DNA from: Dehalococcoidia bacterium
GTDB taxonomy: Bacteria; Chloroflexota; Dehalococcoidia; UBA1151; UBA1328
Length of the DNA stretch: 9,397 nt
Assembly: GCA_030745955.1 (NCBI GenBank)
Contig: JASLNQ010000061.1
Span: 1 to 9,397 of the forward strand
Reading direction: 5' to 3'
Part shown: positions 1 to 6,355 of the stretch, one piece after another
Position numbering within the stretch: position 1 is the stretch's first letter
Layout: each line of letters starts with the position of its first letter
The notes under the pieces: model-generated
The model's database searches: none
The model's input: only the letters and a program-made list of their open reading frames with translations
What the model was told of the DNA's origin: nothing
Made by a program: the position numbers and the translations under genes

Positions 1-386
1 CAAATTTCAGGTTTGATGCCGGTTTTATCGCAGATTCTGGAGAAGAAGTGTCATCGTAAACCGCAGGAACCGGCAGTCGTCGGGCCGATCTTCCACGCTA
101 ATGCTACGGCGAGCAGTACGTTGAATTGGCCGACATAGTCGTTTCCAGGATTATTTCGAAAAATTCATGCGGAATATTTGCGAGCTAAATCATACGTCCC
201 ACTCGCCGACGATCGCCGGTTGGGGGGGTTCGTCGAACTCACTTCCCCCTGCCCTCTGTCGTCGTCTCGTTCCAGAGCTGCAGCGCTCGCTGCGCTCGCT
301 TGGGGGTTTTTCGATGGAATGGTGGCGTTGACGTGGATTGTTTCCCGAGGTAAGGACTCCTGTTTCGGTTAGTGCAAGAGTCTCTA

Positions 387-480
387 TTCAGAACGCTGAA
401 CCCATTCTTGACCAGCTAGAGGATAGGTTCAGGTGGCGGACCAGCTTCGAGCTGAACCTTTCGCTGCAGATGAAGCTGGT
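387..480. repeat. Cluster of nested inverted repeats
   Basis: Several perfect inverted repeats are packed into about 95 bases. TTCAG (387-391) pairs with CTGAA (396-400) over a four-base loop. AGGTTCAG (425-432) pairs with CTGAACCT (452-459). ACCAGCTTC (440-448) pairs with GAAGCTGGT (472-480). AGCT (443-446) pairs with AGCT (450-453) over a TCG loop. The 425-459 and 440-480 stems cannot form together, so the stretch could adopt alternative folds if transcribed. The repeat identities are read directly from the sequence; any RNA function is speculation. The orientation is undetermined, although the minus strand would place it downstream of tRNA-Pro. Confidence 0.5.
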
Positions 481-525
481 AGGTGGCGTACGCGGTGGCG
501 TGAAGCGACTTTCGACTTGTTGTCC

Positions 526-542
526 CAGTTCATATTGAACTG
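526..542 (-). repeat. Hairpin just downstream of tRNA-Pro
   Basis: CAGTTCA (526-532) and TGAACTG (536-542) form a perfect 7-bp stem with a three-base loop. It ends nine bases beyond the encoded CCA of the minus-strand tRNA. There is no U-tract after the stem on the minus strand, so it is not a standard intrinsic terminator. It could mark the 3' trailer of the tRNA transcript or aid its processing. Confidence 0.4.
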
Positions 543-551
543 ATGTGAATA

Positions 552-628
<77 letters not shown>

Positions 629-645
629 AAAAGTCGAACCTACCG

Positions 646-651
646 ATTATA
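646..651 (-). promoter_or_regulatory. -10 box of the tRNA-Pro promoter
   Basis: The minus strand reads TATAAT here, 17 bases before the first base of the tRNA, which would give a leader of roughly 10 bases. No good -35 hexamer sits at 17 bp spacing; the nearest resemblance is GTGCCA at about 19 bp. The position and the perfect hexamer make it the likely sigma-70-type promoter of the tRNA gene. Confidence 0.55.
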
Positions 652-874
652 GCCGTGCACGTGGCCCCATTGGCACCGAAACGCGCTGGTGATTTTTCAC
701 CGTCCAATCGACCTCGGCTCGAACTCTGCCACCAACCAAGCGAAGGCACCTGCGGGCGATCCATCGAAGCACCGGCATGCCAGACCACGGCAAGCCAAAC
801 TCCACCGGGTCCACCAGGACCAAGCCCGCCACCACCGGCCACCCGAAGCAACCTCGTCCTCCGCGAGAAAATCC

Positions 875-1867
875 CTACACCGGCGCCACTACCCAGTCGG
901 GGGCCTCACCGCGCACGACACGCCCCGCATTCTCCATCGTGAACTGGGCACCGTTCAACTCCGACTCCAACGCACGTGTCGCCATGTGGGGCGTAACCAC
1001 CACGTTTGTCATCGTCGGCAGCGGGTTGTCGGCCTCGACCGGTTCGATCTCCGTAACATCGATGCCCGCTGCGAAAATCTCCTTCGACTCAAGGCCCTTG
1101 ATCAGCGCATTCTCGTCAACGACCGGTCCCCGGCACGTGTTGATAAGGATCGCCGTCGGCTTCATCAGGCCCAGCTCGCGGTCGGAAATCATATGCCGGG
1201 TAACGCGGTCCAGCGGAACATGCAGGGTCACGATGTCACTGGTCGACAGCAACTCGTCCAGCTCCACCCGCCTCGCACCGGTCGCGGTAACATAGTCGTC
1301 GGGGTGATCGACGATATCGGTGTAAACGATCTCGCACTCCCAGCCCGCCAGCCGCTTCGCAACGCGGGACCCAATCCTGCCGAGTCCGACAATCCCGATG
1401 CGCTTCCCGACCAGCGTGTGGAACTCGGTACGGTCGCCCCCGACGCCCTGCATCCACGTCCCGGCCTTCACGCTCTCGATCTGAACATCGAGCTTGCGGT
1501 TGACCGAGAACATCAGTCCGATCGCGTGCTCGGCGACTGCCACTGCATTAGCACCGCCATTGTTCGCGACATCGACACCCAGCTCGGCAAGCCCGGCCTT
1601 ATCGATCCAGTCGGTGCCAGCACTGGAAGTCTGGACCAGCTTCAGCGTGCTCAGTTTCTCGGCCAGCTCGAGTATTTTCGGATACGGACCCTGCGGAAGG
1701 ATCACTACCGCACCCTGGCACTGCTCCACAACCGCGTCGAACGACTGCGAGCTGTCCACGCGCCGCACGTCAATTCCGCCAACGCGGTCAGCAGCAGCCT
1801 GGACCTCTCTATTGCGAATTTCAGAACCCGGTCTTGGTTGGCCCAGGATTACCACGATGTTCGACAT
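875..1867 (-). CDS. D-2-hydroxyacid dehydrogenase, NAD-binding
   Basis: This 330-residue protein belongs to the D-isomer-specific 2-hydroxyacid dehydrogenase family (phosphoglycerate, glycerate and lactate dehydrogenases), cytosolic enzymes that interconvert 2-oxoacids and D-2-hydroxyacids with NAD(P)H. A split catalytic domain surrounds a Rossmann domain with GLGRIG at residues 161-166. The NTCRG segment carries the catalytic Arg (R246), the DVTEIEP segment the Glu (E275) and TPHMAT the His (H294), so the catalytic triad is intact. Residues 80-120, with SSAGTDWID and NNGGANAVAVAEHA, are the usual substrate/hinge region. ATG at 1867 is preferred because an in-frame extension to 2074 crosses the divergent promoter region and looks non-coding, and GGAAGAG precedes this ATG. 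There is no C-terminal ACT domain, so it is not a long-form SerA. Substrate cannot be assigned. It stands alone, divergent from thrB. Confidence 0.9.
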   Translation of the reverse strand: MSNIVVILGQPRPGSEIRNREVQAAADRVGGIDVRRVDSSQSFDAVVEQCQGAVVILPQGPYPKILELAEKLSTLKLVQTSSAGTDWIDKAGLAELGVDVANNGGANAVAVAEHAIGLMFSVNRKLDVQIESVKAGTWMQGVGGDRTEFHTLVGKRIGIVGLGRIGSRVAKRLAGWECEIVYTDIVDHPDDYVTATGARRVELDELLSTSDIVTLHVPLDRVTRHMISDRELGLMKPTAILINTCRGPVVDENALIKGLESKEIFAAGIDVTEIEPVEADNPLPTMTNVVVTPHMATRALESELNGAQFTMENAGRVVRGEAPDWVVAPV

Positions 1868-1961
1868 ATCTCTTCCGTTCACCCGTTTGCCACAGCAAAC
1901 TGCACTATCAAATGGCACAAAAACGGACCAACCCCAAAGCGGTCGGAACGCACGATGGCGG

Positions 1962-1969
1962 ATTATACT
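1962..1969. promoter_or_regulatory. Overlapping divergent -10 elements
   Basis: The minus strand reads TATAAT at 1962-1967, which suits the dehydrogenase (leader near 90 bases). The plus strand reads TATACT at 1964-1969, which suits thrB (leader near 115 bases). Both lie in the 225-base gap between the two genes. Neither has a clear -35 at 16-18 bp; on the minus strand TTGCGT lies at about 19 bp. Bidirectional promoters that share a symmetric -10 are known in bacteria, but here the assignment is from sequence only. Confidence 0.4.
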
Positions 1970-2014
1970 TGCAAGGTTGGATTGAAACGCAACAGGACGC
2001 TCTGTCAATCCCGA

Positions 2015-2043
2015 CTGCTGGATCAGCAGACCGCCACGGGCGG
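2015..2043 (+). promoter_or_regulatory. Two tandem small hairpins in the thrB leader
   Basis: CTGCTG (2015-2020) and CAGCAG (2024-2029) form a 6-bp stem. One base later CCGCC (2031-2035) and GGCGG (2039-2043) form a 5-bp stem with an ACG loop. Both would lie in the thrB leader RNA if the promoter at 1964-1969 is used. There is no T-tract after the second stem and no recognisable leader peptide, so a classical attenuator is not supported. They may still affect leader structure. Confidence 0.3.
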
Positions 2044-2092
2044 CATTTCCAGCGCAATTCGATACACCTGACAACCACCCGCCACCCCGAAT

Positions 2093-2998
2093 TTGAACTC
2101 AGTCACCGTACGCGCCCCCGCGACCACCGCCAATCTCGGACCAGGCTTCGACTGCATTGGCATGGCACTCGACATCTGGAACGACCTGACCCTTACCCAC
2201 GGCGACTTCAACGTGGCGACCACCGGCGAGGGTGCCGATCTGCTGCCGCAGGACACCCGAAACCTTGTCGTAACCGGGGTTGAGGCTGTCTTCAACCACA
2301 TCGGTGAATCCGTCCCGGGGTTCCAGTACAAATGCACGAACCGGATACCGTACGCACGCGGCATGGGCAGCAGCTCGGCAGCGATCGTCGCCGGTCTTAC
2401 CGCCGGGTCGGCCATCTCCGGCGCTAACCTCAGCAACGAAGAGCTGACCGTCCTCGCTGCCGACATCGAGGGACACCCCGATAACGTCGCACCCGCGATA
2501 TACGGCGGTTGCACTGTTGGTGTGCGCAATGGCACAGAGAGCTGGGTCATCGACCAGGTCGACCTCCCCGAGGACCTGCACGCGGTGCTGTTCGTACCTG
2601 AAATGCAGGTGAACACGCACGAATCCCGGGCCGGCCTTCCCGATCAGATCAGCCGCACCGACGCCGTGTTCAACATCGGCAGGGCAGCACTGCTTGTCAA
2701 CGCTCTTTCAACGGGCCGGCTCGAACTGCTGAAGTACGCCACCGACGACCGGCTCCACCAGCCACACCGCACGCAGGCGTTCAAGGCCATGCCGCACCTC
2801 ATAAAGGCCGCGCTCGCAGGGGGTGCCCACGGCGCGTTCCTCTCGGGTGCCGGCCCATCGGTCATGGCGCTGTCGACCGGCAGCGAATTTACGATCAGCG
2901 CCGAGATGTCTGAAACCGCACGCACGTTCGGCATCGGGGGCAAATCGATGATCATGGCGGTCACGCAGGAAGGCGCCTCGGTGGTAGCGAGTTCATGA
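2093..2998 (+). CDS. thrB: Homoserine kinase
   Basis: This cytosolic GHMP-family kinase phosphorylates the gamma-hydroxyl of L-homoserine with ATP, giving the substrate of threonine synthase. It has 301 residues, normal for ThrB. Residues 9-20 (PATTANLGPGFD) are the family's N-terminal signature. Residues 86-98 hold the ATP-binding GHMP loop, with GMGSSSAA. EGHPDNVAPAIYGG spans 126-139, and LSGAGPS at 250-256 is the C-terminal GHMP motif. The start is TTG at 2093: an in-frame TGA at 2069-2071 excludes earlier starts and no ATG or GTG lies between. No Shine-Dalgarno is visible before it. The stop overlaps lysC by four bases (ATGA), implying translational coupling. Neither hom nor thrC lies beside it in this window. 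Confidence 0.95.
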   Translation: MNSVTVRAPATTANLGPGFDCIGMALDIWNDLTLTHGDFNVATTGEGADLLPQDTRNLVVTGVEAVFNHIGESVPGFQYKCTNRIPYARGMGSSSAAIVAGLTAGSAISGANLSNEELTVLAADIEGHPDNVAPAIYGGCTVGVRNGTESWVIDQVDLPEDLHAVLFVPEMQVNTHESRAGLPDQISRTDAVFNIGRAALLVNALSTGRLELLKYATDDRLHQPHRTQAFKAMPHLIKAALAGGAHGAFLSGAGPSVMALSTGSEFTISAEMSETARTFGIGGKSMIMAVTQEGASVVASS

Positions 2999-4245
2999 CA
3001 CCGAAAGCTGAAATTGATCGACGCCCGGTTATTGTGCAGAAGTACGGTGGCAGCTCGCTGGCGGACGCCGAGCATATTCACAACGTTGCTTCTCGCATCA
3101 TCGCTCGTAGCGAAGAAGGTGTCGATATTGTCGTTGTTGTTTCAGCGATGGGCGATTCCACTGACGAGTTACACGCGCTCTCAAGAGCGGTAACGAAAGG
3201 CGTAACCCCGGACGCCCGTGAAATGGATACGCTGCTGTCGACAGGCGAGTTGGTCAGTTCGACCTTGATGGCGATGACGCTCAAAACCCGCGGTCACGAC
3301 GCGGTAAGCCTGAGCGGAGCACAGGCCGGTATCAAAACCGACGCCGTACATGGATCGGCCCGAATTGCCGACATCAAGACCGAACGGCTGCATCGTGAAC
3401 TTGACAAAGGTCGCATAGTGATCGTCGCCGGATTTCAGGGGCTTGCCGATTCTGGTGACGTGACTACGCTGGGTCGGGGCGCATCGGATACCTCTGCAGT
3501 CGCGCTTGCCGTCGCCACGCAGGCGGAGCGATGCGAGATATACACCGATGTCGAAGGAATCTATACGACTGATCCTCGGCTCACCAACAAAGCGCGAAAG
3601 CTCGCAGAGATCGGTTTCCAGGAAATGCTGGAGATGGCCGTCCTCGGCGCGAAAATGAACCCGCGCTCAATCGAACTTGGTCTTGTCTACAACATGCCGA
3701 TTTACGTTGCTTCATCATTTTCGAATGAAACCGGTACGCTTATCCACGGAGGAGAGCACACGATGGAAGTCCGCAAGGCCGTTACCGGTATTGCTGTCGA
3801 TCGCAACGTCGGAAAGATCACTGTTCGGGGTGTGATCGACCGGCCCGGCGTGGCGGCAGGGTTGCTGCAACCGCTGGCCGATGCCGGGGTCAGTGTCGAC
3901 GTAATCGTCCAGAACGCAAGCTCAGACGGCACGACCGACTTCACGTTCACCGTGGCCGCAGCGAGTGTCGACAGGGCCGCCGAGGTGATCGGGACCGACT
4001 CGACCGTCAAGTACGCAGAAGTTGCCACCGGCGTGAACCTCGCCAAGGTGAGTATCGTCGGCACCGGGATGGAAAACGCACCGGGCTACGCCGCCAGGAT
4101 GTTCTCGACACTCGCCGACGTGGGCGTGAACATCGATATGATCACGACTTCCGAGATTCGTATCACCACTATCATTGAGCGAGACCAGGTTCAAAAGGCG
4201 GTCGGGGCGCTGCACGACGCCTTCGAGCTCGAAAAGACCGAATAG
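2995..4245 (+). CDS. lysC: Aspartate kinase, alpha subunit
   Basis: This enzyme phosphorylates L-aspartate with ATP, the committed step to lysine, threonine, methionine and diaminopimelate. It has 416 residues, close to the Bacillus and Corynebacterium enzymes and without a fused homoserine dehydrogenase. The kinase domain shows KYGGSS (16-21), SAMGDSTDEL (50-59), STGELVSS (82-89), TTLGRGASDTSA (157-168) and YTDVEGIYTTDPR (183-195). Two ACT domains fill roughly 261-413, including QNASSDGTTDF, and normally bind feedback-inhibiting lysine or threonine. The usual GAK-hydrophobic-HPR motif reads GAKMNPR here. The ATG overlaps the thrB stop. An internal ribosome binding site suggests that the ACT half is also made as a separate beta subunit. 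No lysine riboswitch is possible directly upstream because thrB adjoins. Confidence 0.96.
   Translation: MTPKAEIDRRPVIVQKYGGSSLADAEHIHNVASRIIARSEEGVDIVVVVSAMGDSTDELHALSRAVTKGVTPDAREMDTLLSTGELVSSTLMAMTLKTRGHDAVSLSGAQAGIKTDAVHGSARIADIKTERLHRELDKGRIVIVAGFQGLADSGDVTTLGRGASDTSAVALAVATQAERCEIYTDVEGIYTTDPRLTNKARKLAEIGFQEMLEMAVLGAKMNPRSIELGLVYNMPIYVASSFSNETGTLIHGGEHTMEVRKAVTGIAVDRNVGKITVRGVIDRPGVAAGLLQPLADAGVSVDVIVQNASSDGTTDFTFTVAAASVDRAAEVIGTDSTVKYAEVATGVNLAKVSIVGTGMENAPGYAARMFSTLADVGVNIDMITTSEIRITTIIERDQVQKAVGALHDAFELEKTE
3748..3765 (+). promoter_or_regulatory. Internal RBS and start for a LysC beta subunit
   Basis: GGAGGAG at 3748-3754 is followed after eight bases by ATG at 3763-3765, in frame with lysC (residue 257). 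Translation from here to the lysC stop gives 160 residues containing just the two ACT domains. Bacillus subtilis, Corynebacterium and Thermus aspartokinases are known alpha2-beta2 enzymes whose beta subunit of about 160-170 residues starts at an equivalent internal site. The Shine-Dalgarno is stronger than the one before the full-length lysC start. The match in position, frame and product length makes dual translation likely, though unproven here. Confidence 0.7.
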
Positions 4246-4314
4246 AATCGCGTTTGGTCTCGCACATTAGTCCGGACCCGGTAATTCCAGCGCCATTCAT
4301 CACTCGTACGTAAG

Positions 4315-5118
4315 TTGACCCCTCCCTATCTCAGCGTCGTCGTCCCCGCCTACAACGAGCAGGTGCGGATCGCCTCGACAGTCAGCGAACTGGTCGAATA
4401 CCTCTCTGGCTGGTCGACCGGGCAAACCGGTGACCGGACCTGGGAGCTTCTCGTCGTCGACGACGGCTCCACCGATTCGACTTCACAGATCGTCACCGAG
4501 ATCAGCGAATCAAACGACCGCGTCAGGCTGATCGAAGCGTCCCACGGTGGCAAGGGTGCCGCCGTCAGGAGGGGCATGGACGAGGCCACCGGCGATTGGC
4601 GGTTCCTCTGCGATGCCGATCTCTCGATGCCGGCAGACAATCTCGGGCGGTTTTTCGGCGACCCCGGCGGCACCGGCGGCCCCCGCAGCGAAAAAGGCGA
4701 AAGCGGCCATCCCGCCTACGACGTGTCCATCGGCTCGCGAGAAGCCCCCGGTGCCCGGCGCTTCGGCGAACCGCGCAGCCGGCATTTCAAGGGCCGCCTG
4801 TTCAACTACGCCGTAAAAATCCTCGCGCTGCGCGGGATCGAAGACACCCAGTGCGGCTTCAAGCTATTCTCGGCAGAAGCCACAACCCGTCTCTTCCCGC
4901 ACCAGTCCCTCGATGGCTGGGCCTTCGATGTCGAGTTGCTGGTAATGGCAAAAAAAGCCGGTTTCACGGTCGGCGAAGTGGCAATCGACTGGCACTACCG
5001 CGAGGGCTCGAAAATGACCCTCAAGAACGGCCTGCTAGCCGTTCTGGATGTGGCAAAAGTGGGGTTGAATAACATGGTCGGAAAGTACAGGGCAGTCGGG
5101 CGAAAGGGCGGAGGGTAG
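4315..5118 (+). CDS. ALG5-like family-2 glycosyltransferase
   Basis: This GT-A fold, family GT2 enzyme of 267 residues resembles dolichyl-phosphate beta-glucosyltransferases (ALG5), which transfer a sugar from a nucleotide donor to polyprenyl phosphate at the membrane. Visible motifs are VVVPAYNE (8-15), VDDGSTD (48-54), HGGKGAAVRRGM (77-88), the metal-binding CDADLSMP (99-106), SREAPGARR (141-149) and DTQCGFKLF (177-185). There is no clear transmembrane helix, so membrane contact would be peripheral. A Gly-rich stretch at about 115-134 (GDPGGTGGPRSEKGESGHPA) appears inserted before the YDVSIGSR strand. Start TTG at 4315: an in-frame TAA at 4282-4284 excludes earlier starts and no better codon follows it; no clear Shine-Dalgarno. 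It lies 69 bases after lysC and 2 bases before the next gene. The sugar specificity is unknown. Confidence 0.85.
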   Translation: MTPPYLSVVVPAYNEQVRIASTVSELVEYLSGWSTGQTGDRTWELLVVDDGSTDSTSQIVTEISESNDRVRLIEASHGGKGAAVRRGMDEATGDWRFLCDADLSMPADNLGRFFGDPGGTGGPRSEKGESGHPAYDVSIGSREAPGARRFGEPRSRHFKGRLFNYAVKILALRGIEDTQCGFKLFSAEATTRLFPHQSLDGWAFDVELLVMAKKAGFTVGEVAIDWHYREGSKMTLKNGLLAVLDVAKVGLNNMVGKYRAVGRKGGG

Positions 5119-5120
5119 AG

Positions 5121-5540
5121 ATGTTCACCAATCCACCGGCCGCCGAGGTCCGCACGATCCTCACAGAAGCGAAAACTATTGCAGTCGTCGGGATCTCCGA
5201 ACGGGAAGACCGGGCCAGCAGATACGTCGCCGAATACCTGCTGCGTGAGGGCTACACCATCTACCCGGTGAACCCGAACCTCGACGAGTGGCATGGCCAG
5301 AAGGCTTACGACACCGTCATGGACATTCCCGCCAAAGTGGATATTGTCGATGTGTTCCGGCGTCCCGAGTACGTGATGCCAGTCGCCGAAAACGCCGTGA
5401 AGGCGGGTGCGAAGGTACTCTGGCTCCAGCAGGGCATAATCAACGACGAAGCCGCCGATCTTGCGGCGGCAGCGGGGATCACGGTCCTGATGGACACCTG
5501 CATCATGGTCGAGCACAAAGCAATGAAACTGGGCTTGTAG
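5121..5540 (+). CDS. CoA-binding (YccU-type) Rossmann protein
   Basis: This 139-residue single-domain protein belongs to the CoA_binding family (YccU-like), related to the nucleotide-binding domain of succinyl-CoA synthetase alpha chains. Family members bind CoA, but their physiological role is not well defined. Evidence is the Rossmann start TIAVVGISEREDRASRYV (19-36), the strand and turn YTIYPVNPN, the DIVDVFRRPEYV segment, the LWLQQGIIN motif and the conserved C-terminal MDTCIMVEHK. The ATG at 5121 has GGAGGG at 5110-5115, inside the last codons of the upstream glycosyltransferase. The spacing is two bases on each side (stop-ATG upstream, stop-TTG downstream), so it is co-transcribed with both glycosyltransferases. 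That context does not reveal its role. Confidence 0.9.
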   Translation: MFTNPPAAEVRTILTEAKTIAVVGISEREDRASRYVAEYLLREGYTIYPVNPNLDEWHGQKAYDTVMDIPAKVDIVDVFRRPEYVMPVAENAVKAGAKVLWLQQGIINDEAADLAAAAGITVLMDTCIMVEHKAMKLGL

Positions 5541-5542
5541 CC

Positions 5543-6328
5543 TTGACGGACGAATCCACAAAACAACCTGAAGCCGGTCCCACACCCACCGACACAGCCA
5601 CAGCCACGGCCACAACCACGCTCAAGGTGGCGATCGTGGTGCCGACCTACAACGAGGCCGAAACCCTGCCTGTGCTGATCGAGAAGGTTGCCACCCAGGG
5701 CATCGACGGACTCGGCTTCGTCGTCGTCGACGATGGATCACCGGATGGCACCGGCGATATCGCCGATCGCCTGGCTGATGAATTCCCGGGCATCTTCCTT
5801 GTTATCCACCGCGAAGGCAAACAGGGTCTCGGGACCGCATACATGGCCGGTTTCCAGACCGCCCTCGACGCCGGCGCTGAACGAATCGTGGAAATGGATG
5901 CCGACCTCTCTCACCCGCCACAGGTGCTGCCAGGCCTGATCGCCCAACTGGACACCGCAGACGTCGTGGTCGCTTCCCGGTACACCGATGGCGGTGGGGT
6001 CGACCCCGGCTGGAGTTGGGGCAGGAAACAGATCAGCTACTGGGGCAACGTCGGCATCCGGATGATCCTGGGTCTGAAGGTGAAAGACGCTACCGCGGGT
6101 TTTAAGGGATTTCGACGCCAGTCCCTCGAAACGATAAGACTCGAACGGATGAAACTCACTGGTTTCGGGTTCCAGGCAGAAGTCGCCTACCGGTGCCAGA
6201 AGGCCGGACTGAACATCGTCGAGCACCCGTACGTGTTCATGGAGCGTACTGCGGGTGCCTCGAAAATGTCGTTCGCCATCGTCGTAGAAGCGTTCTTCCA
6301 ACTCACATGGCTGCGCATCCGCGGCTAA
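5543..6328 (+). CDS. Polyprenol-phosphate mannosyltransferase (DPM1-like)
   Basis: This GT2 enzyme of 261 residues is very similar in motif order to DPM1/Ppm1, which transfers mannose from GDP-mannose to a polyprenyl phosphate, making the lipid-linked donor for glycan or protein glycosylation. Motifs are VVPTYNEAETLP (32-43), VDDGSPDGTGD (62-72), QGLGTAYMAGF (94-104), the metal site MDADLSHPP (118-126), ASRYTDGGGVDPGWSWGRK (144-162), DATAGFKGFRR (182-192) and TGFGFQAEVAYR (206-217). It lacks the C-terminal transmembrane GtrA-like domain found in some bacterial relatives. A TTG start two bases after the previous stop adds a Thr/Ala-rich tail of about 27 residues before the fold. No good alternative start or Shine-Dalgarno is seen. 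Donor specificity for mannose rather than another sugar is inferred from family resemblance. Confidence 0.88.
   Translation: MTDESTKQPEAGPTPTDTATATATTTLKVAIVVPTYNEAETLPVLIEKVATQGIDGLGFVVVDDGSPDGTGDIADRLADEFPGIFLVIHREGKQGLGTAYMAGFQTALDAGAERIVEMDADLSHPPQVLPGLIAQLDTADVVVASRYTDGGGVDPGWSWGRKQISYWGNVGIRMILGLKVKDATAGFKGFRRQSLETIRLERMKLTGFGFQAEVAYRCQKAGLNIVEHPYVFMERTAGASKMSFAIVVEAFFQLTWLRIRG
5594..5620 (+). repeat. Imperfect hexanucleotide repeat (Thr-Ala tract)
   Basis: Four imperfect copies of a hexamer (ACAGCC, ACAGCC, ACGGCC, ACAACC) encode an alternating Thr/Ala segment in the N-terminal tail of the DPM1-like glycosyltransferase. The unit length is a multiple of three, so changes in copy number would keep the frame. 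It lies outside the conserved GT-A fold. Confidence 0.6.
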
Positions 6329-6355
6329 ACCCTCCCTTTAGCGCAGGCTATCGAC

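Larger units (their letters stand above)
1..551. other. Intergenic region without a convincing gene
   Basis: No reading frame here looks like a real protein. Frame 1 is open from the left edge to a TAG at 136-138 (45 codons) and could be the tail of a gene starting outside the window, but its composition matches nothing I recognise. Two other short frames (178-372 and 338-538) have no ribosome binding site, and their translations look random. Third-position bias is absent and AT content is visibly higher than in the genes to the right. The region contains a G+C hairpin at 282-296 followed by five T at 307-311, and a set of inverted repeats between 387 and 542 that are listed separately. It lies immediately 3' of a tRNA gene, a common integration site for mobile DNA, but no integrase or att duplication is visible. 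Confidence 0.6.

Noticed and set aside
282..311. G+C hairpin (AGCGC/GCGCT) followed by five T, a possible plus-strand terminator
   Set aside because: The stem is only five pairs, it is separated from the T-run by ten bases, and no plus-strand gene ends just before it.
688..701. GGTGA-TTTT-TCACC hairpin as a terminator of the dehydrogenase
   Set aside because: No U-tract follows on the minus strand and it lies about 175 bases past the stop codon; a five-pair stem is common by chance.
655..2071. Long plus-strand frames over the dehydrogenase region
   Set aside because: They are antisense shadows of the well-supported minus-strand gene, rich in Arg/His/Pro and without family motifs.
1868..2074. 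N-terminal extension of the dehydrogenase to a start at 2074
   Set aside because: The extra 69 residues lack family similarity and cover the divergent promoter region; ATG 1867 has a Shine-Dalgarno-like site and matches the family length.
1969..2092. A Thr-rich leader peptide before thrB (three Thr codons at 2071-2079)
   Set aside because: The frame has no plausible start with an RBS and stays open far into thrB, so it is not a short attenuator peptide.
5288..5542. Upstream extension of the DPM1-like gene into the CoA-binding gene
   Set aside because: The extension is the +1 shadow of the CoA-binding gene and is not conserved-looking; TTG 5543 is the first sensible start after that gene's stop.
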